A stretch of DNA of 64,000 nt from Clostridia bacterium (GCA_017464305.1 JAFUDS010000017.1:23130-87129), one strand, 5' to 3'. Positions 36,223 through 44,653 are shown, numbered from the stretch's first letter. Notes: generated from the sequence alone by a model not told the origin. Numbers and translations: made by a program.

Positions 36223-37188
36223 TTGGCTTTTATTGAAGTCGAAAACCTGAACAAGCAATTCATCATTCGCAAAAAAAGAGAAAAGGGGCAGCTGATGCGC
36301 CCCAAGGAGGAGATCTCCGCCCTGCGGGAGGTCAGCTTCCAGGTGAACCAAGGAGAACTGGTAGGCTACATCGGGCCGAACGGCGCGGGCAAATCCACCA
36401 CGGTCAAGATTCTCTCCGGAATTCTGACGCCGGACAGCGGCCGGGCATCCGTGGACGGGCTGGTCCCCTGGGCGGACCGGAAAGCCCATGTGCGGCGGAT
36501 CGGCGTGGTATTCGGCCAGCGGAGCCAGCTGTGGTGGGACGTGCCCATCGCGGACAGCTTCGCCCTGCTGAAGGAGATCTACCACGTGCCGGAGGCGGCA
36601 TACCAGGCCCGGATGGGGGAGTTGACGGAGGCGCTGCAGCTGGGGGACCTGATGCGGACCCCTCTGCGACTGCTGAGCCTGGGGCAGCGGATGCGGGCGG
36701 AGCTCTGCGGATCCCTGCTGCACAGCCCTTCGCTGCTATTCCTGGACGAGCCCACCATCGGGCTGGACGCAGTCAGCAAGCTGACCCTGCGGGAATTCCT
36801 GCAATGGGAAAACCGGCAGCGGGGCACCACCATCCTCCTGACCACCCACGACATGGAAGATATCACCGCCCTATGCAGCCGGGTCATGGTGCTGGGGCAT
36901 GGGCGGAAGCTCTACGACGGGGAGCTGACGGAGCTGCTGGCCAGATACGACACGGAGCGGATCATTACGGCGAGATACGAGGAGGAAATCTCCGGGACAG
37001 CATGGCCGGAGGGATGCCAGGTCCGGCGAAATGGAGAAAACTGGATCATCACCTACGCGCCGGAAAAAATACCCACGGCGGAGATGATGGCCCGGATGCA
37101 GCAGGCAGGGCATCTGCGGGAATGCACCGTACAGCCCCAGAACGTGGACCGGCTGATCGCCCGAATGTACCAGGAAATGGAGCTGTGA
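36223..37188 (+). CDS. ABC-2 type exporter, ATP-binding subunit
   Basis: A 321-residue ATPase. Walker A GPNGAGKSTTVKIL, signature LLSLGQRMRAEL, Walker B LLFLDEPTIGLD, H-loop LLTTHDMED. The N-terminal IIRKKREKGQLMRPKEEISA extension and the C-terminal domain of about 90 residues match the subgroup that works with DUF990-type permeases. TTG 36223 is chosen: AGGAG lies ten bases upstream; ATG 36193 and TTG 36217 are less well placed. The two permease genes follow within 30 bases. Substrate is unknown. Confidence 0.9.
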   Translation: MAFIEVENLNKQFIIRKKREKGQLMRPKEEISALREVSFQVNQGELVGYIGPNGAGKSTTVKILSGILTPDSGRASVDGLVPWADRKAHVRRIGVVFGQRSQLWWDVPIADSFALLKEIYHVPEAAYQARMGELTEALQLGDLMRTPLRLLSLGQRMRAELCGSLLHSPSLLFLDEPTIGLDAVSKLTLREFLQWENRQRGTTILLTTHDMEDITALCSRVMVLGHGRKLYDGELTELLARYDTERIITARYEEEISGTAWPEGCQVRRNGENWIITYAPEKIPTAEMMARMQQAGHLRECTVQPQNVDRLIARMYQEMEL

Positions 37189-37192
37189 GACG

Positions 37193-38005
37193 ATGATGAA
37201 CAGAATGCGCAGCTTCCGAACCTATGGGGCCATTTTTCGCATGCGCCGGCGTATGGAAACCCAGTACCGCGGGGCGGTGCTGGGAGGCGTCATCTGCCAG
37301 GTTTTCTTCGGACTGGTGCTGATCGCCGTCTATCGGGCGCTGTACGCGGGCAATCCTCAGCACATGGCCTTATCCGCCATTACCACCTATGTATGGCTGC
37401 AGCAGGCGTTTTTCCGCATGCTGCTGGCCTCTGACCCGGACCTGATGGAGAAAATACGCACCGGCGCTATTGCCTACGACTTGTGCCGGCCCCTGTCTCT
37501 GTACGGATACTATTACGCCCGCATCCTGGCGCAGAAATGGATGGGCAGCCTGCTGCGGGCCCTGCCCATGATCCTGCTGGCCATTCTGTTGCCCCCGGGA
37601 TGGGAACTGGCGGCACCGGCCTCCTGGGCTGCGATGGGATGCGCCGCAGCGGCGCTGCTGATCGGGCTCTGCTGCGTATCCGCGATGGAGAATATCACCA
37701 TGGCCTTCACCATGCGGACCCTGGACCCGCGCGGGGTGCAGGCGATGATGAACTTGCTGATGATGACCTTTTCGGGCAATATACTCCCCCTGACCCTCTT
37801 CCCGGACCGGTGGCAGCGGGTCATCACCCTGATGCCCTACGCCCAGCTGCTGGACGCGCCCATCCGGCTGTACACCGGCGAATACGCCCTGGGAGAGGCC
37901 GGCCGCATCCTGGCCATTCAGGCCGGATGGACCGTGATCCTGATCGGCATAGGGGCTTATCTATGGCGGCGAAATCAGCGCCGACTGATCATTCAGGGAG
38001 GGTAA
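37193..38005 (+). CDS. ABC-2 family permease (DUF990 type), subunit 1
   Basis: A 270-residue membrane protein of about six helices. RMRRRMETQYRGAVLGG at the N-terminus and the IRTGAIAYDLCRPLSLYGYYY motif identify the ABC2_membrane_6 (DUF990) family. It is four bases from the ATPase gene and ten from the second permease, so the three make a heterodimeric exporter with a shared ATPase. Confidence 0.88.
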   Translation: MMNRMRSFRTYGAIFRMRRRMETQYRGAVLGGVICQVFFGLVLIAVYRALYAGNPQHMALSAITTYVWLQQAFFRMLLASDPDLMEKIRTGAIAYDLCRPLSLYGYYYARILAQKWMGSLLRALPMILLAILLPPGWELAAPASWAAMGCAAAALLIGLCCVSAMENITMAFTMRTLDPRGVQAMMNLLMMTFSGNILPLTLFPDRWQRVITLMPYAQLLDAPIRLYTGEYALGEAGRILAIQAGWTVILIGIGAYLWRRNQRRLIIQGG

Positions 38006-38015
38006 AGGAAAAAAG

Positions 38016-38816
38016 ATGGATACCTTGCGATTATACCGAAAATCCATGGCCATGCTGCTGAAAAGCCAGATGCAATACCCGGCCTCCTTCCTGATGCAGA
38101 CCCTGGCCCAGCTGGTGATGGAGAGCGGGGAGCTGATGGCGGTGATCCTGCTGGTGGACCGATTCGACCATCTTAATCAATGGACGGCGGGAAATTTATA
38201 CTTTTTTTTCGGGCTGATGTCCATGACCTTCTACCTGACGGAATGCTTCGCCCGGGGGATCACGGGGGCTTTCTCCGGCATGGTACGCTCCGGGCAGCTG
38301 GACACCCTGCTGCTGCGGCCCCGGGGCGTGCTGACCCAGGTGCTGTGTTCGGCGGTGGATCCCCGGCGGATTACCTGCATCGCCGTGGGAGCCTTCAGCT
38401 TCGGGTTGGGCAGCCGCCTGTCCGGCGTAGCCTGGACAGCGGGGAAGGCGCTGATTATCTTGGAAAGCGTTTTCTGCGGATTCTGGCTGATCATGGGCCT
38501 GTTCATGATCGAGGCGATTTTATGCATCCACAGCGTGAAATCCATCGAGCTGGCCAACGCTCTGACCTACGGGGGACGCAGCGCCTGCGAATACCCCATC
38601 GACACCTTTCCCCGGCCCCTGCGGCTGCTGTTCACGGTCATCGCACCCTTTGCCCTGGTGATGCACGTGCCCGCCGCCTGGGTGCTGGGAAAGCCGCTGT
38701 TCGGCTGGCCCGGATGGACCGCGGCCGTGACGCCGACGGCGGGGATCATCCTGTTCGGCATCATGTATCTGCTGTTTCAACGGGCCATGCGATTTTACCG
38801 CTCCACCGGCAGCTGA
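38016..38816 (+). CDS. ABC-2 family permease (DUF990 type), subunit 2
   Basis: A 266-residue partner permease, about six helices, with MVRSGQLDTLLLRPRGVLTQ (the same loop motif as subunit 1) and TYGGRSACEYPIDTFPR late in the protein. Most likely heterodimerises with subunit 1. It is the last gene of the operon and is followed by the HU promoter. Confidence 0.88.
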   Translation: MDTLRLYRKSMAMLLKSQMQYPASFLMQTLAQLVMESGELMAVILLVDRFDHLNQWTAGNLYFFFGLMSMTFYLTECFARGITGAFSGMVRSGQLDTLLLRPRGVLTQVLCSAVDPRRITCIAVGAFSFGLGSRLSGVAWTAGKALIILESVFCGFWLIMGLFMIEAILCIHSVKSIELANALTYGGRSACEYPIDTFPRPLRLLFTVIAPFALVMHVPAAWVLGKPLFGWPGWTAAVTPTAGIILFGIMYLLFQRAMRFYRSTGS

Positions 38817-38892
38817 AGGAAACTTTCCATATTTTTGATAAATCTATGGTAGAAAAAGGCGGGGCCTGGTGGACGGATGAAGCTATGTATGC

Positions 38893-38932
38893 TATAATTC
38901 CTCTACATTCAACGCCCACAGGGCAGAAAGGA
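38893..38932 (+). promoter_or_regulatory. HU promoter and short hairpin leader
   Basis: Extended -10 TGCTATAAT (TATAAT 38893-38898), then the hairpin GCCC-ACA-GGGC (38914-38924), directly followed by AGAAAGGA and ATG after seven bases. The -35 (TGGACG, 38870) is weak. The same layout occurs at 44603 and 54316. Confidence 0.8.
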
Positions 38933-38939
38933 AATTACG

Positions 38940-39218
38940 ATGAACAAGACTGAGCTGATCGAAGTAGTATCCTCCAAAGCGGAGATCACCAAGGCGGAGG
39001 CCCAGAAGGTTGTGAATACTACCCTGGACGCGATTATTGACGGAATTGTGGCGGATGGCAAGGTGATTCTGCCCGGCTTCGGCTCCTTTGAGACACGGCA
39101 GAGGACTGCCCGCGTTGGCCGGAACCCGCGGACGGGCGAGCAGATCAAGATCAAGGCAACCAAGGCGCCTGCGTTCAAGCCTGGCAAGGGAATGAAGGAC
39201 GCTGTGACGAAGAAATAA
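38940..39218 (+). CDS. hup: HU family DNA-binding protein
   Basis: A 92-residue HU. N-terminal MNKTELIEVVSSKAEITKAE, the turn GFGSFETRQR, and the DNA-binding arm ARVGRNPRTGEQIKI with the intercalating proline are complete. HU bends and compacts the chromosome. It marks the right end of the compact GC-rich part of the window. Monocistronic, with a hairpin leader in front and a terminator behind, fitting a highly expressed gene. Confidence 0.97.
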   Translation: MNKTELIEVVSSKAEITKAEAQKVVNTTLDAIIDGIVADGKVILPGFGSFETRQRTARVGRNPRTGEQIKIKATKAPAFKPGKGMKDAVTKK

Positions 39219-39253
39219 CGCCAGCCTTATCCTTGGCGTTTGTACCCGCGAGA

Positions 39254-39286
39254 AGCCGTCCAAGTGAATCCTTGGGCGGTTTTCTT
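39254..39286 (+). terminator. Terminator after HU
   Basis: CCGTCCAAG with CTTGGGCGG around a short loop, then TTTTCTT. A smaller AACGCCA/TGGCGTT hairpin (39216-39242) precedes it. Confidence 0.75.
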
Positions 39287-39351
39287 GCGCTTGCGGTTGA
39301 TGATATTTCGAACCCGTCCGTATTGTATTGTCTGGATTGAAGGAGGAAGAA

Positions 39352-40245
39352 ATGATCGCTTATTATCACCTTCCCGGATTGTTCGAATTCTATGAGCTGT
39401 ATCGGGTCTTCCTTCCCCTGTATCGTCAGCACAGAGAATACTTCTACGATTGGTGCGAAATCGGCTCTATTTACGGCGCACCTGCTGATGCCCTCTGGGG
39501 AGGCGGACGGGTAGGATTTGGGGAAGCAGAACCGGAAAAGGTGGCGGCGCTGACGCGGGAATTCGGGATTTCCGCCCGGCTGACCTTCAGCAATTCCCTG
39601 ATCACGGAAGATTGCCTTTCTGACAGAAAATGCAATGAGCTATGCAGATTGTTCGAAAATAACGGTACGGCAGAGAATGGAGTAATCATTCATTCGGACC
39701 TGCTGCTTGCGTATCTTCGCCGGAGGTATCCCGGATTCTACTTCGTTTCATCAACGACCAAGGTGCTGACAGCATTTGACCAGATGGAGGCGGAGCTCAA
39801 TCGGGATGAATTCCGATACGTAGTACCGGATTTCAGGCTGAACAAGGACTTTGAAGACCTTTTCAGGCTCTCGGAAGCACAGAAGCGGAAGGTTGAATTC
39901 CTTTGCAACGAATGCTGCTGGGTAGGATGTACAGAGCGGAAAGCATGCTACGAGAATGTCAGCCGGAAGGCGCTGGGAGAGACCATAGAGGATCACATCT
40001 GTGTTTCGCCAAAGGCTGGCGAAGGCTATCGATTTTCAGAAGCAATGAAGGGCCCGGCATTTATCGGAATTGAAGATATTCAGAAGATCTATTTGCCAAA
40101 TCACTTCTCCCATTTCAAAATTGAGGGGAGAAGTCTGGGCAGCGCCGTCATCCTGGAATTCCTTCTCTACTACATGACGAAGCCTGAGCATCAGCTGAAG
40201 GTACGGGAGGAGATCTACCTGGACAATATGTTGGATCTGTTTTGA
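39352..40245 (+). CDS. U32-peptidase-like cysteine-rich protein
   Basis: A 297-residue protein, tentatively a short TIM-barrel relative of the U32/UbiV group. Support is the C-terminal HFKIEGRSLGS (the LKIEGR hallmark of U32 proteins) and a cysteine cluster CNECCWVGCTERKACY at about residues 188-203 that could hold an Fe-S cluster. It also has the fold-typical ARLTFSNSLIT and VVPDFRLNKDF segments. AAGGAGGAAG precedes the ATG. Substrate and reaction are unknown. It is the first gene of the AT-richer segment. Confidence 0.55.
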   Translation: MIAYYHLPGLFEFYELYRVFLPLYRQHREYFYDWCEIGSIYGAPADALWGGGRVGFGEAEPEKVAALTREFGISARLTFSNSLITEDCLSDRKCNELCRLFENNGTAENGVIIHSDLLLAYLRRRYPGFYFVSSTTKVLTAFDQMEAELNRDEFRYVVPDFRLNKDFEDLFRLSEAQKRKVEFLCNECCWVGCTERKACYENVSRKALGETIEDHICVSPKAGEGYRFSEAMKGPAFIGIEDIQKIYLPNHFSHFKIEGRSLGSAVILEFLLYYMTKPEHQLKVREEIYLDNMLDLF

Positions 40246-40452
40246 GACGTGGATGACCATAGATGCTGGGCGTGAAATTGGCAATCTTTTACACAGTTAA
40301 CAAGACCAAAATCACAAGAAATCAAAAAACGGACTCGTTAAACGATCCTTTTCCAGCAGAGAAAGCGACAACGTTTTAGATTGTTATCCCTGAAAACACA
40401 GGAGCGTATGCGGAAATACTGATAGCAAGGATATCGGGAGCGGAGGATTTGA

Positions 40453-41514
40453 ATGATTTTCAGAAAGTTCTTGAAACAGGATGCGCAGGCCGTATCGGAC
40501 TTGATCACGCTCACATTGAGAACGAGCAACAGCAAGGATTACTCTCCGGAGTATCTGGAGAATGATATTCAACGCTTACAGCCTGATGACATTGCAGGAC
40601 GGGCTGAGGGGCAACATTTCTATGTGGCGGAGGAAGACGGAGAGATCATAGGCTGCGGAGCGATCGGTTCCTATTGGGGGAAGGAAGATGAAAGCAGTCT
40701 GTTCACGATTTTTGTACATCCAGACTATCAGGGGAGGGGCATTGGGAGGAAAATAATCGAAACCCTGGAGCAGGACGAGCTCGCGCTGCGGGCCAAGAGA
40801 ATAGAAATTCCTGCCTCTATCACGGCGCTGCCCTTCTATCTTAAAATGGGATACACCTACAAAAACGGAAAAGCCGTGATCGATGAGGAGCAGTTGTACA
40901 GGCTGGAGAAGTACCGGGATTCTACGAGCAAACAGGAAAACGTTATGGTCGGCGACAGAAAAGAGTTGGCCGAGCAAATTTATCAGGTCATGCTGCAACG
41001 CCGCAGCTATCGGGGGAAGTATCGGGCGGAGAAGGTTCCCCGGGATAAGCTCGAAATGATTATGGAGGCCGGTTTGGCCGCGCCTTCAGGATGCAATAAG
41101 CAGACCACAAGCTTGATCGCGGTGGACGATCCGAATGTGTTAAAGGAAGTCCTTGCCGTGATTGATCCGCCGATCGCGGTGACAGCGCCAGCTATCATAT
41201 GCGTGCTAACGCGGAGAATCAATGCGTATCGGGATCGTTGCTTTGCGGTTCAGGACTATTCCGCGGCGATCGAAAATATGCTGCTGATGATCAGCGCGTT
41301 AGGCTATGCCAGCTGCTGGTACGAAGGGCATATCACGGATACGGACAGGATCGGAGATAAGATCGCGAAGGTGCTGCATGTTCCAGATGGATACGAGCTG
41401 GTCTGTTTGCTTCCAGTCGGACGCCCGGAAGGTGAAGCGAGAGCTCCCAAGAAAATGAAGCTGGAAGAACGCGCATGGTTTAACCGGCCTGAACCTGATG
41501 AAACGATAAGATGA
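40453..41514 (+). CDS. Fusion of GNAT acetyltransferase and nitroreductase
   Basis: A 353-residue two-domain protein. Residues about 1-150 are a GNAT domain with FVHPDYQGRGIGRKIIETLE and the LPFYLKMGYTY end. Residues about 170-340 are a nitroreductase-fold FMN domain with RRSYRGKYRAEKVP, AAPSGCNKQTTS, and a LLMISALGYASCWYEG segment. The reading frame is continuous, and GGAGG lies before the ATG. The two halves are usually separate proteins, so the joint role is unknown; a shared substrate that is acetylated and reduced is one possibility (inference). Confidence 0.85.
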   Translation: MIFRKFLKQDAQAVSDLITLTLRTSNSKDYSPEYLENDIQRLQPDDIAGRAEGQHFYVAEEDGEIIGCGAIGSYWGKEDESSLFTIFVHPDYQGRGIGRKIIETLEQDELALRAKRIEIPASITALPFYLKMGYTYKNGKAVIDEEQLYRLEKYRDSTSKQENVMVGDRKELAEQIYQVMLQRRSYRGKYRAEKVPRDKLEMIMEAGLAAPSGCNKQTTSLIAVDDPNVLKEVLAVIDPPIAVTAPAIICVLTRRINAYRDRCFAVQDYSAAIENMLLMISALGYASCWYEGHITDTDRIGDKIAKVLHVPDGYELVCLLPVGRPEGEARAPKKMKLEERAWFNRPEPDETIR

Positions 41515-41541
41515 CGCAACCAGATTTAGGTGATCGTGAAA

Positions 41542-41604
41542 TCACGGAAAAATGATTAAAAATGTGATTCTAATCACATAAAACAGCATTTTTCCGTGAC
41601 TTTT
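41542..41604 (+). terminator. Nested hairpin, probable terminator of the GNAT-nitroreductase gene
   Basis: Outer arms TCACGGAAAAATG (41542-41554) and CATTTTTCCGTGA (41587-41599) enclose an inner TGTGATT/AATCACA hairpin (41563-41578); CTTTTT follows. Confidence 0.6.
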
Positions 41605-41680
41605 TAGTTGAAGATAGAGCTTCTTTTTACGGAGATGATTCTATTACTGACAGTGGAAATAACAAAAACAAAGACGGTGC

Positions 41681-41721
41681 AGCCGGGGATCCCCGGCTAC
41701 CGAAAAGGGAGTTTTTCGGTA
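41681..41721. repeat. Two adjacent strong palindromes of unknown role
   Basis: AGCCGGGGATCCCCGGCT (perfect 18 bp, 41681-41698) abuts TACCGAAAA/TTTTCGGTA arms (41698-41721). No T-run follows. The remainder of 41605-41949 has no gene I can support. Confidence 0.5.
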
Positions 41722-41949
41722 TTGCGCTCGATGTAGCATGGCGATATAATGGGCATGTCTTTTGACGGGCTCTGGTGCACGCGCTGTGGTAGGTTGGGTG
41801 CCCAGGGCTTTTCCTTTCCTGTTACTTCCTCCATAGGATACACGAATTGAAGGAAGAAGGGAAGCCTGTGTTTGCATGAGTAACTTCCACATTAAAGTTT
41901 GCGCGAGTAAGTTCTACTCGAAAGTAGACGTTACTTTTGCAAATGAGGA

Positions 41950-42015
41950 GGTCGAAAAAAGGTCGAAAAAAGGTCGAAAAAAGGTCGAAAAAAGGTCGAA
42001 AAAAGGTCGAAAAAA
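41950..42015 (+). repeat. Six perfect 11-bp tandem repeats (GGTCGAAAAAA) upstream of ECF sigma gene 2
   Basis: Exact repeats start at 41950, 41961, 41972, 41983, 41994 and 42005. Each has an A6 tract, and the 11-bp period places all tracts on nearly the same face of the helix, which should bend the DNA strongly. The block ends about 20 bases before a -35 box. Confidence 0.95.
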
Positions 42016-42036
42016 ATGATGATGAAGGGACTAACT

Positions 42037-42064
42037 TTGTCTCAATCCAATACGTCTATATTAT
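42037..42064 (+). promoter_or_regulatory. Promoter of sigma gene 2 (sigma-A and possible ECF elements)
   Basis: TTGTCT (42037-42042), 16 bases, TATTAT (42059-42064). Overlapping it, an AAC (42033-42035) lies 17 bases from CGTC, the spacing of ECF promoters, so autoregulation is possible. Confidence 0.5.
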
Positions 42065-42104
42065 GTCATGATCATAAAATTCCCTTCGAAGAGGTACTGT
42101 TAAG

Positions 42105-42572
42105 ATGGAGGAAAGTCAATTTACGCTGAAACTGTTGGAGAGCGAGCGGATGCTGTACCGTATATCGTGCGCTTTGCTGAGATCAGACGCAGACCGTCAG
42201 GATGCGATGCAGCAATGCGCGATGAAGGCCTGGGAATATCGGATGCGGCTGCGAGAGGAACGATACTTTAAAACTTGGATTGCCAGAATCATGGTAAATG
42301 AATGCCATGAAATCTGCAGAAAGAACAGAAGAGTGGTTATTGCAGAGAAAATACCTGACTGTCCAGCACCAGAGAGTCACGAATTAGAAATCCGGCTCAT
42401 GCTGGAATCCTTACCAGAGAAACAAAGAGTACCAATGGTTCTGCATTATCTGGAAGGGTTTTCCCTGGAAGAAATCGCGCAGGTTCAGCGCGTATCTGTA
42501 GCTATGGTTAAATACAGGATGCATCAGGCGAGAAAAACGCTTCGAGTGGAGTGGAATGGTGAGGAGGGATGA
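42105..42572 (+). CDS. ECF RNA polymerase sigma factor
   Basis: A 155-residue ECF sigma factor. Region 2: LYRISCALLRSDADRQDAMQ, then KTWIARIMVNECHEI. Region 4: LPEKQRVPMVLHYLEGFSLE and the recognition helix VAMVKYRMHQARKTLR. It overlaps the next gene by ATGA. The upstream phased repeats and promoter suggest tight or supercoil-sensitive control. A second sigma/anti-sigma pair at 21.5-23.8 kb has the same organisation. Confidence 0.92.
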   Translation: MEESQFTLKLLESERMLYRISCALLRSDADRQDAMQQCAMKAWEYRMRLREERYFKTWIARIMVNECHEICRKNRRVVIAEKIPDCPAPESHELEIRLMLESLPEKQRVPMVLHYLEGFSLEEIAQVQRVSVAMVKYRMHQARKTLRVEWNGEEG

Positions 42573-43753
42573 AAATGACAGAAAAGGATTTTAGAGACCA
42601 GTTACAGGGCCTTGTGGATAATACACCAGCAGAGACACATTGCGCCTTCCTATCTGCAGCCGCTCCCAGAAAGGAAGAAAAAGTGATGAAAAGAAAAATG
42701 TCAGTAGCTATTATCTTTGCGGTGCTTGTTTCCGCAGTCGCGCTTGCTCTTGCAGCGGCAGAGATCATTCAGACATTGCCTGGGGTTCGAGAAATGATTG
42801 GAGTAAGCGGCCAGGATACAGACAAAATGCTTCAGCCCATATCCTACACTTGGGAGACACCATACAACACAGCAGAGGCCCGCGAAATGCTATATGATGG
42901 CCAGGGAGCGTATATTGCAGTTGATGTAAAGCAAAAGGAAAGAGACGATATACTCCTGTTGCCCATGGGGCGAAAAACTTCTCTGAAAAGTATTGCCAGC
43001 GAATTGGGCATTATAGATGCTGAGAAGGGGGAAACGGTCGCCGAATATGCAGAACGAAAGGGAAAGATGGTTGTATTCTTCGCAATGATGGCACAAAGTA
43101 TGGATCAGTCGTTTACAGCCATCGTCGATGACGATGATCTTGTATCTATGGAACCGGGAAGTTGGACAATCATTATCCGCTTCCCAGCTGTAAAACAGGA
43201 TGAACAAATCAATCTGCGGCTGTACACCACGGAGTACAATAACCCATTAGCCCAGTCGAAACTATCGATCTATTCAAGTGAACGTCCGTCGCCTGAGCCT
43301 CATAGTATTGCTGTGAGGGTGCCAGATTTCCAGGATATATCCATGGATAGAACGGAAGTGAAGGCAACAATGATTACCGAAGATGATAGATTATCGAAGG
43401 GGTTGGCTGTTCAAGAGGCTAATCTGATCAAGACGCCGATTGCGACATATCTTGACCTTAAAATAGAAAATCTGGAGAACGCAGAATATGGACTAATAAG
43501 CGCTTATGTAATTCCGTTGGGTATCCCCGAATCTGACTTGTATCGATTAAATAGAAAGCACTATGTGAGCCCGCTAAGTATTGAAGATGGTTACCGCTTT
43601 GGCGCAAGGGTAATAGAATTATTTCCCGCAGATCATTTCGCATGTGACGAGTTTAAAATTGATCTATCGATTTCACCCATGACGAGCACAGATGAATCCT
43701 CAAATACCGTTCAAATGGTCAATGCGGGATCTGTTACAGTTTTGTTTCGTTGA
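42569..43753 (+). CDS. DUF4179-like membrane anti-sigma protein
   Basis: A 394-residue protein with a short cytoplasmic N-terminus (about 45 residues), one membrane helix (SVAIIFAVLVSAVALALAAA), and a large outer domain. The arrangement and the ATGA overlap with the sigma gene indicate an anti-sigma/sensor. No CxxC zinc motif is present. A terminator follows. It resembles the 604-residue protein at 22,023 in layout but not in close sequence. Confidence 0.75.
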   Translation: MKMTEKDFRDQLQGLVDNTPAETHCAFLSAAAPRKEEKVMKRKMSVAIIFAVLVSAVALALAAAEIIQTLPGVREMIGVSGQDTDKMLQPISYTWETPYNTAEAREMLYDGQGAYIAVDVKQKERDDILLLPMGRKTSLKSIASELGIIDAEKGETVAEYAERKGKMVVFFAMMAQSMDQSFTAIVDDDDLVSMEPGSWTIIIRFPAVKQDEQINLRLYTTEYNNPLAQSKLSIYSSERPSPEPHSIAVRVPDFQDISMDRTEVKATMITEDDRLSKGLAVQEANLIKTPIATYLDLKIENLENAEYGLISAYVIPLGIPESDLYRLNRKHYVSPLSIEDGYRFGARVIELFPADHFACDEFKIDLSISPMTSTDESSNTVQMVNAGSVTVLFR

Positions 43754-43768
43754 AACGACAGGGCATAC

Positions 43769-43800
43769 AGCCGGTTGGATTAATCCAGCCGGCTTTGTTC
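43769..43800 (+). terminator. Rho-independent terminator
   Basis: AGCCGGTTGGA with TCCAGCCGGCT around a short loop, then TTGTT. A close relative ends the gene at 54,363. Confidence 0.8.
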
Positions 43801-43829
43801 TAACGCAGGTCTCTAACATGGAAAAGAGC

Positions 43830-43940
43830 TTGACTCAGGTGGCTTTTTCATGATAGGATTGAACAGTTTTTAGAGGAAGAGGCGGGAAGATGCGCAAATA
43901 CGCAAATGTTGCAAGCGCTGTGAGGTAGGAACTTGGCTTG
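43830..43940 (+). repeat. Duplicated promoter fragment plus remnant of bcp 3' end
   Basis: TTGACT (43830), 18 bases, TAGGAT (43854-43859) and about 50 following bases recur almost unchanged at 48,722-48,792. Bases 43,908-43,940 then match the last codons of bcp and its downstream sequence at 53,647-53,680 (CGCTGTGAGG, then AGGAACTTGGCTTGA), although no bcp gene is here. Confidence 0.75.
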
Positions 43941-44017
43941 ATCAGAATGAATCTAAAGCTGCACGAACACAATTTGTGAAATGATGAACATCGCGGGCAG
44001 CAACGAGGAGGAAGCTC

Positions 44018-44527
44018 ATGGATAATTGGCTTGAAAGTAAAGAACTGCCGTACCATATGTTTTCTTCATGTGGTCTTGTGCGCAAAGAAGGACTTGTTCT
44101 GTTAATAAAGAACACGAGACGTGGATGGGAAATACCCGGTGGGACCATAGAACAAGGAGAAACCATTACAGATGCTCTCAAACGCGAGATTCAGGAGGAA
44201 TCTGGGATCCTTTGTGAGCCTGAGCATCTAACAGGAATTTATCAAAACCTAATAGTGAAAGATGGATATGGGCCGCTGGAGGGTATGAAAATACCTCCTA
44301 TCATCAATCTGGCATTTGTGTGCAAGTATATCAGTGGTGAAGCATTAACTTCGGCAGAGTCAGAGGATGTGCGATGGGTAACACCTGAAGAAGCATTAAG
44401 GATGGTAACACATCCTCTATATGCACAACGTCTTTCAGACATGTTGCAATTTGATGGTTCTGTAGTTTTTTCATCTTATGAGTATGATAATAGTAGTACG
44501 GTGTTTATATCCAAAGAAAAGATATAA
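44018..44527 (+). CDS. NUDIX hydrolase
   Basis: A 169-residue NUDIX protein. The full box is present in GGTIEQGETITDALKREIQE with EESGI following (about residues 42-65), so it binds Mg and cuts nucleoside diphosphate-linked compounds. The N-terminal HMFSSCGLVRKEG and DVRWVTPEEA fit the general family. Specific substrate not predictable. The site AACGAGGAGG precedes the ATG. Its last 25 bases and downstream junction recur at 49,017. Confidence 0.9.
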   Translation: MDNWLESKELPYHMFSSCGLVRKEGLVLLIKNTRRGWEIPGGTIEQGETITDALKREIQEESGILCEPEHLTGIYQNLIVKDGYGPLEGMKIPPIINLAFVCKYISGEALTSAESEDVRWVTPEEALRMVTHPLYAQRLSDMLQFDGSVVFSSYEYDNSSTVFISKEKI

Positions 44528-44529
44528 AG

Positions 44530-44600
44530 GAGCGCTTGGCTTGAGCGGTCTGAAACTGATAAGCAGGGAGTGAAACGCAACTCTGTTTTAGTTGAAGTGT
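44530..44600 (+). promoter_or_regulatory. Partial copy of the GGTCTGAAAC regulatory cassette
   Basis: Matches the first half of the cassettes at 49,045 and 53,676, including GGTCTGAAACT (44547-44557), then switches to a different promoter (44603). Confidence 0.7.
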
Positions 44601-44602
44601 GC

Positions 44603-44642
44603 TATAATCCCTTTAAATTCAAAGCCCAAAGGGCAGAAAGGA
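44603..44642 (+). promoter_or_regulatory. Hairpin-leader promoter module, copy 2
   Basis: TATAAT (44603-44608), then GCCC-AAA-GGGC (44624-44634), then AGAAAGGA. The distance from TATAAT to hairpin is 21 bases, identical to the HU and 54,316 copies. Confidence 0.8.
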
Positions 44643-44653
44643 CGTTGGAAGAT

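Noticed and set aside
41644-41892. 82-codon minus-strand open frame
   Set aside because: No ribosome site and it spans two palindromes; more likely part of a repeat element than a gene.
41950-42016. Possible CRISPR array
   Set aside because: The repeats are 11 bp and strictly tandem with no spacers; no cas genes are nearby.
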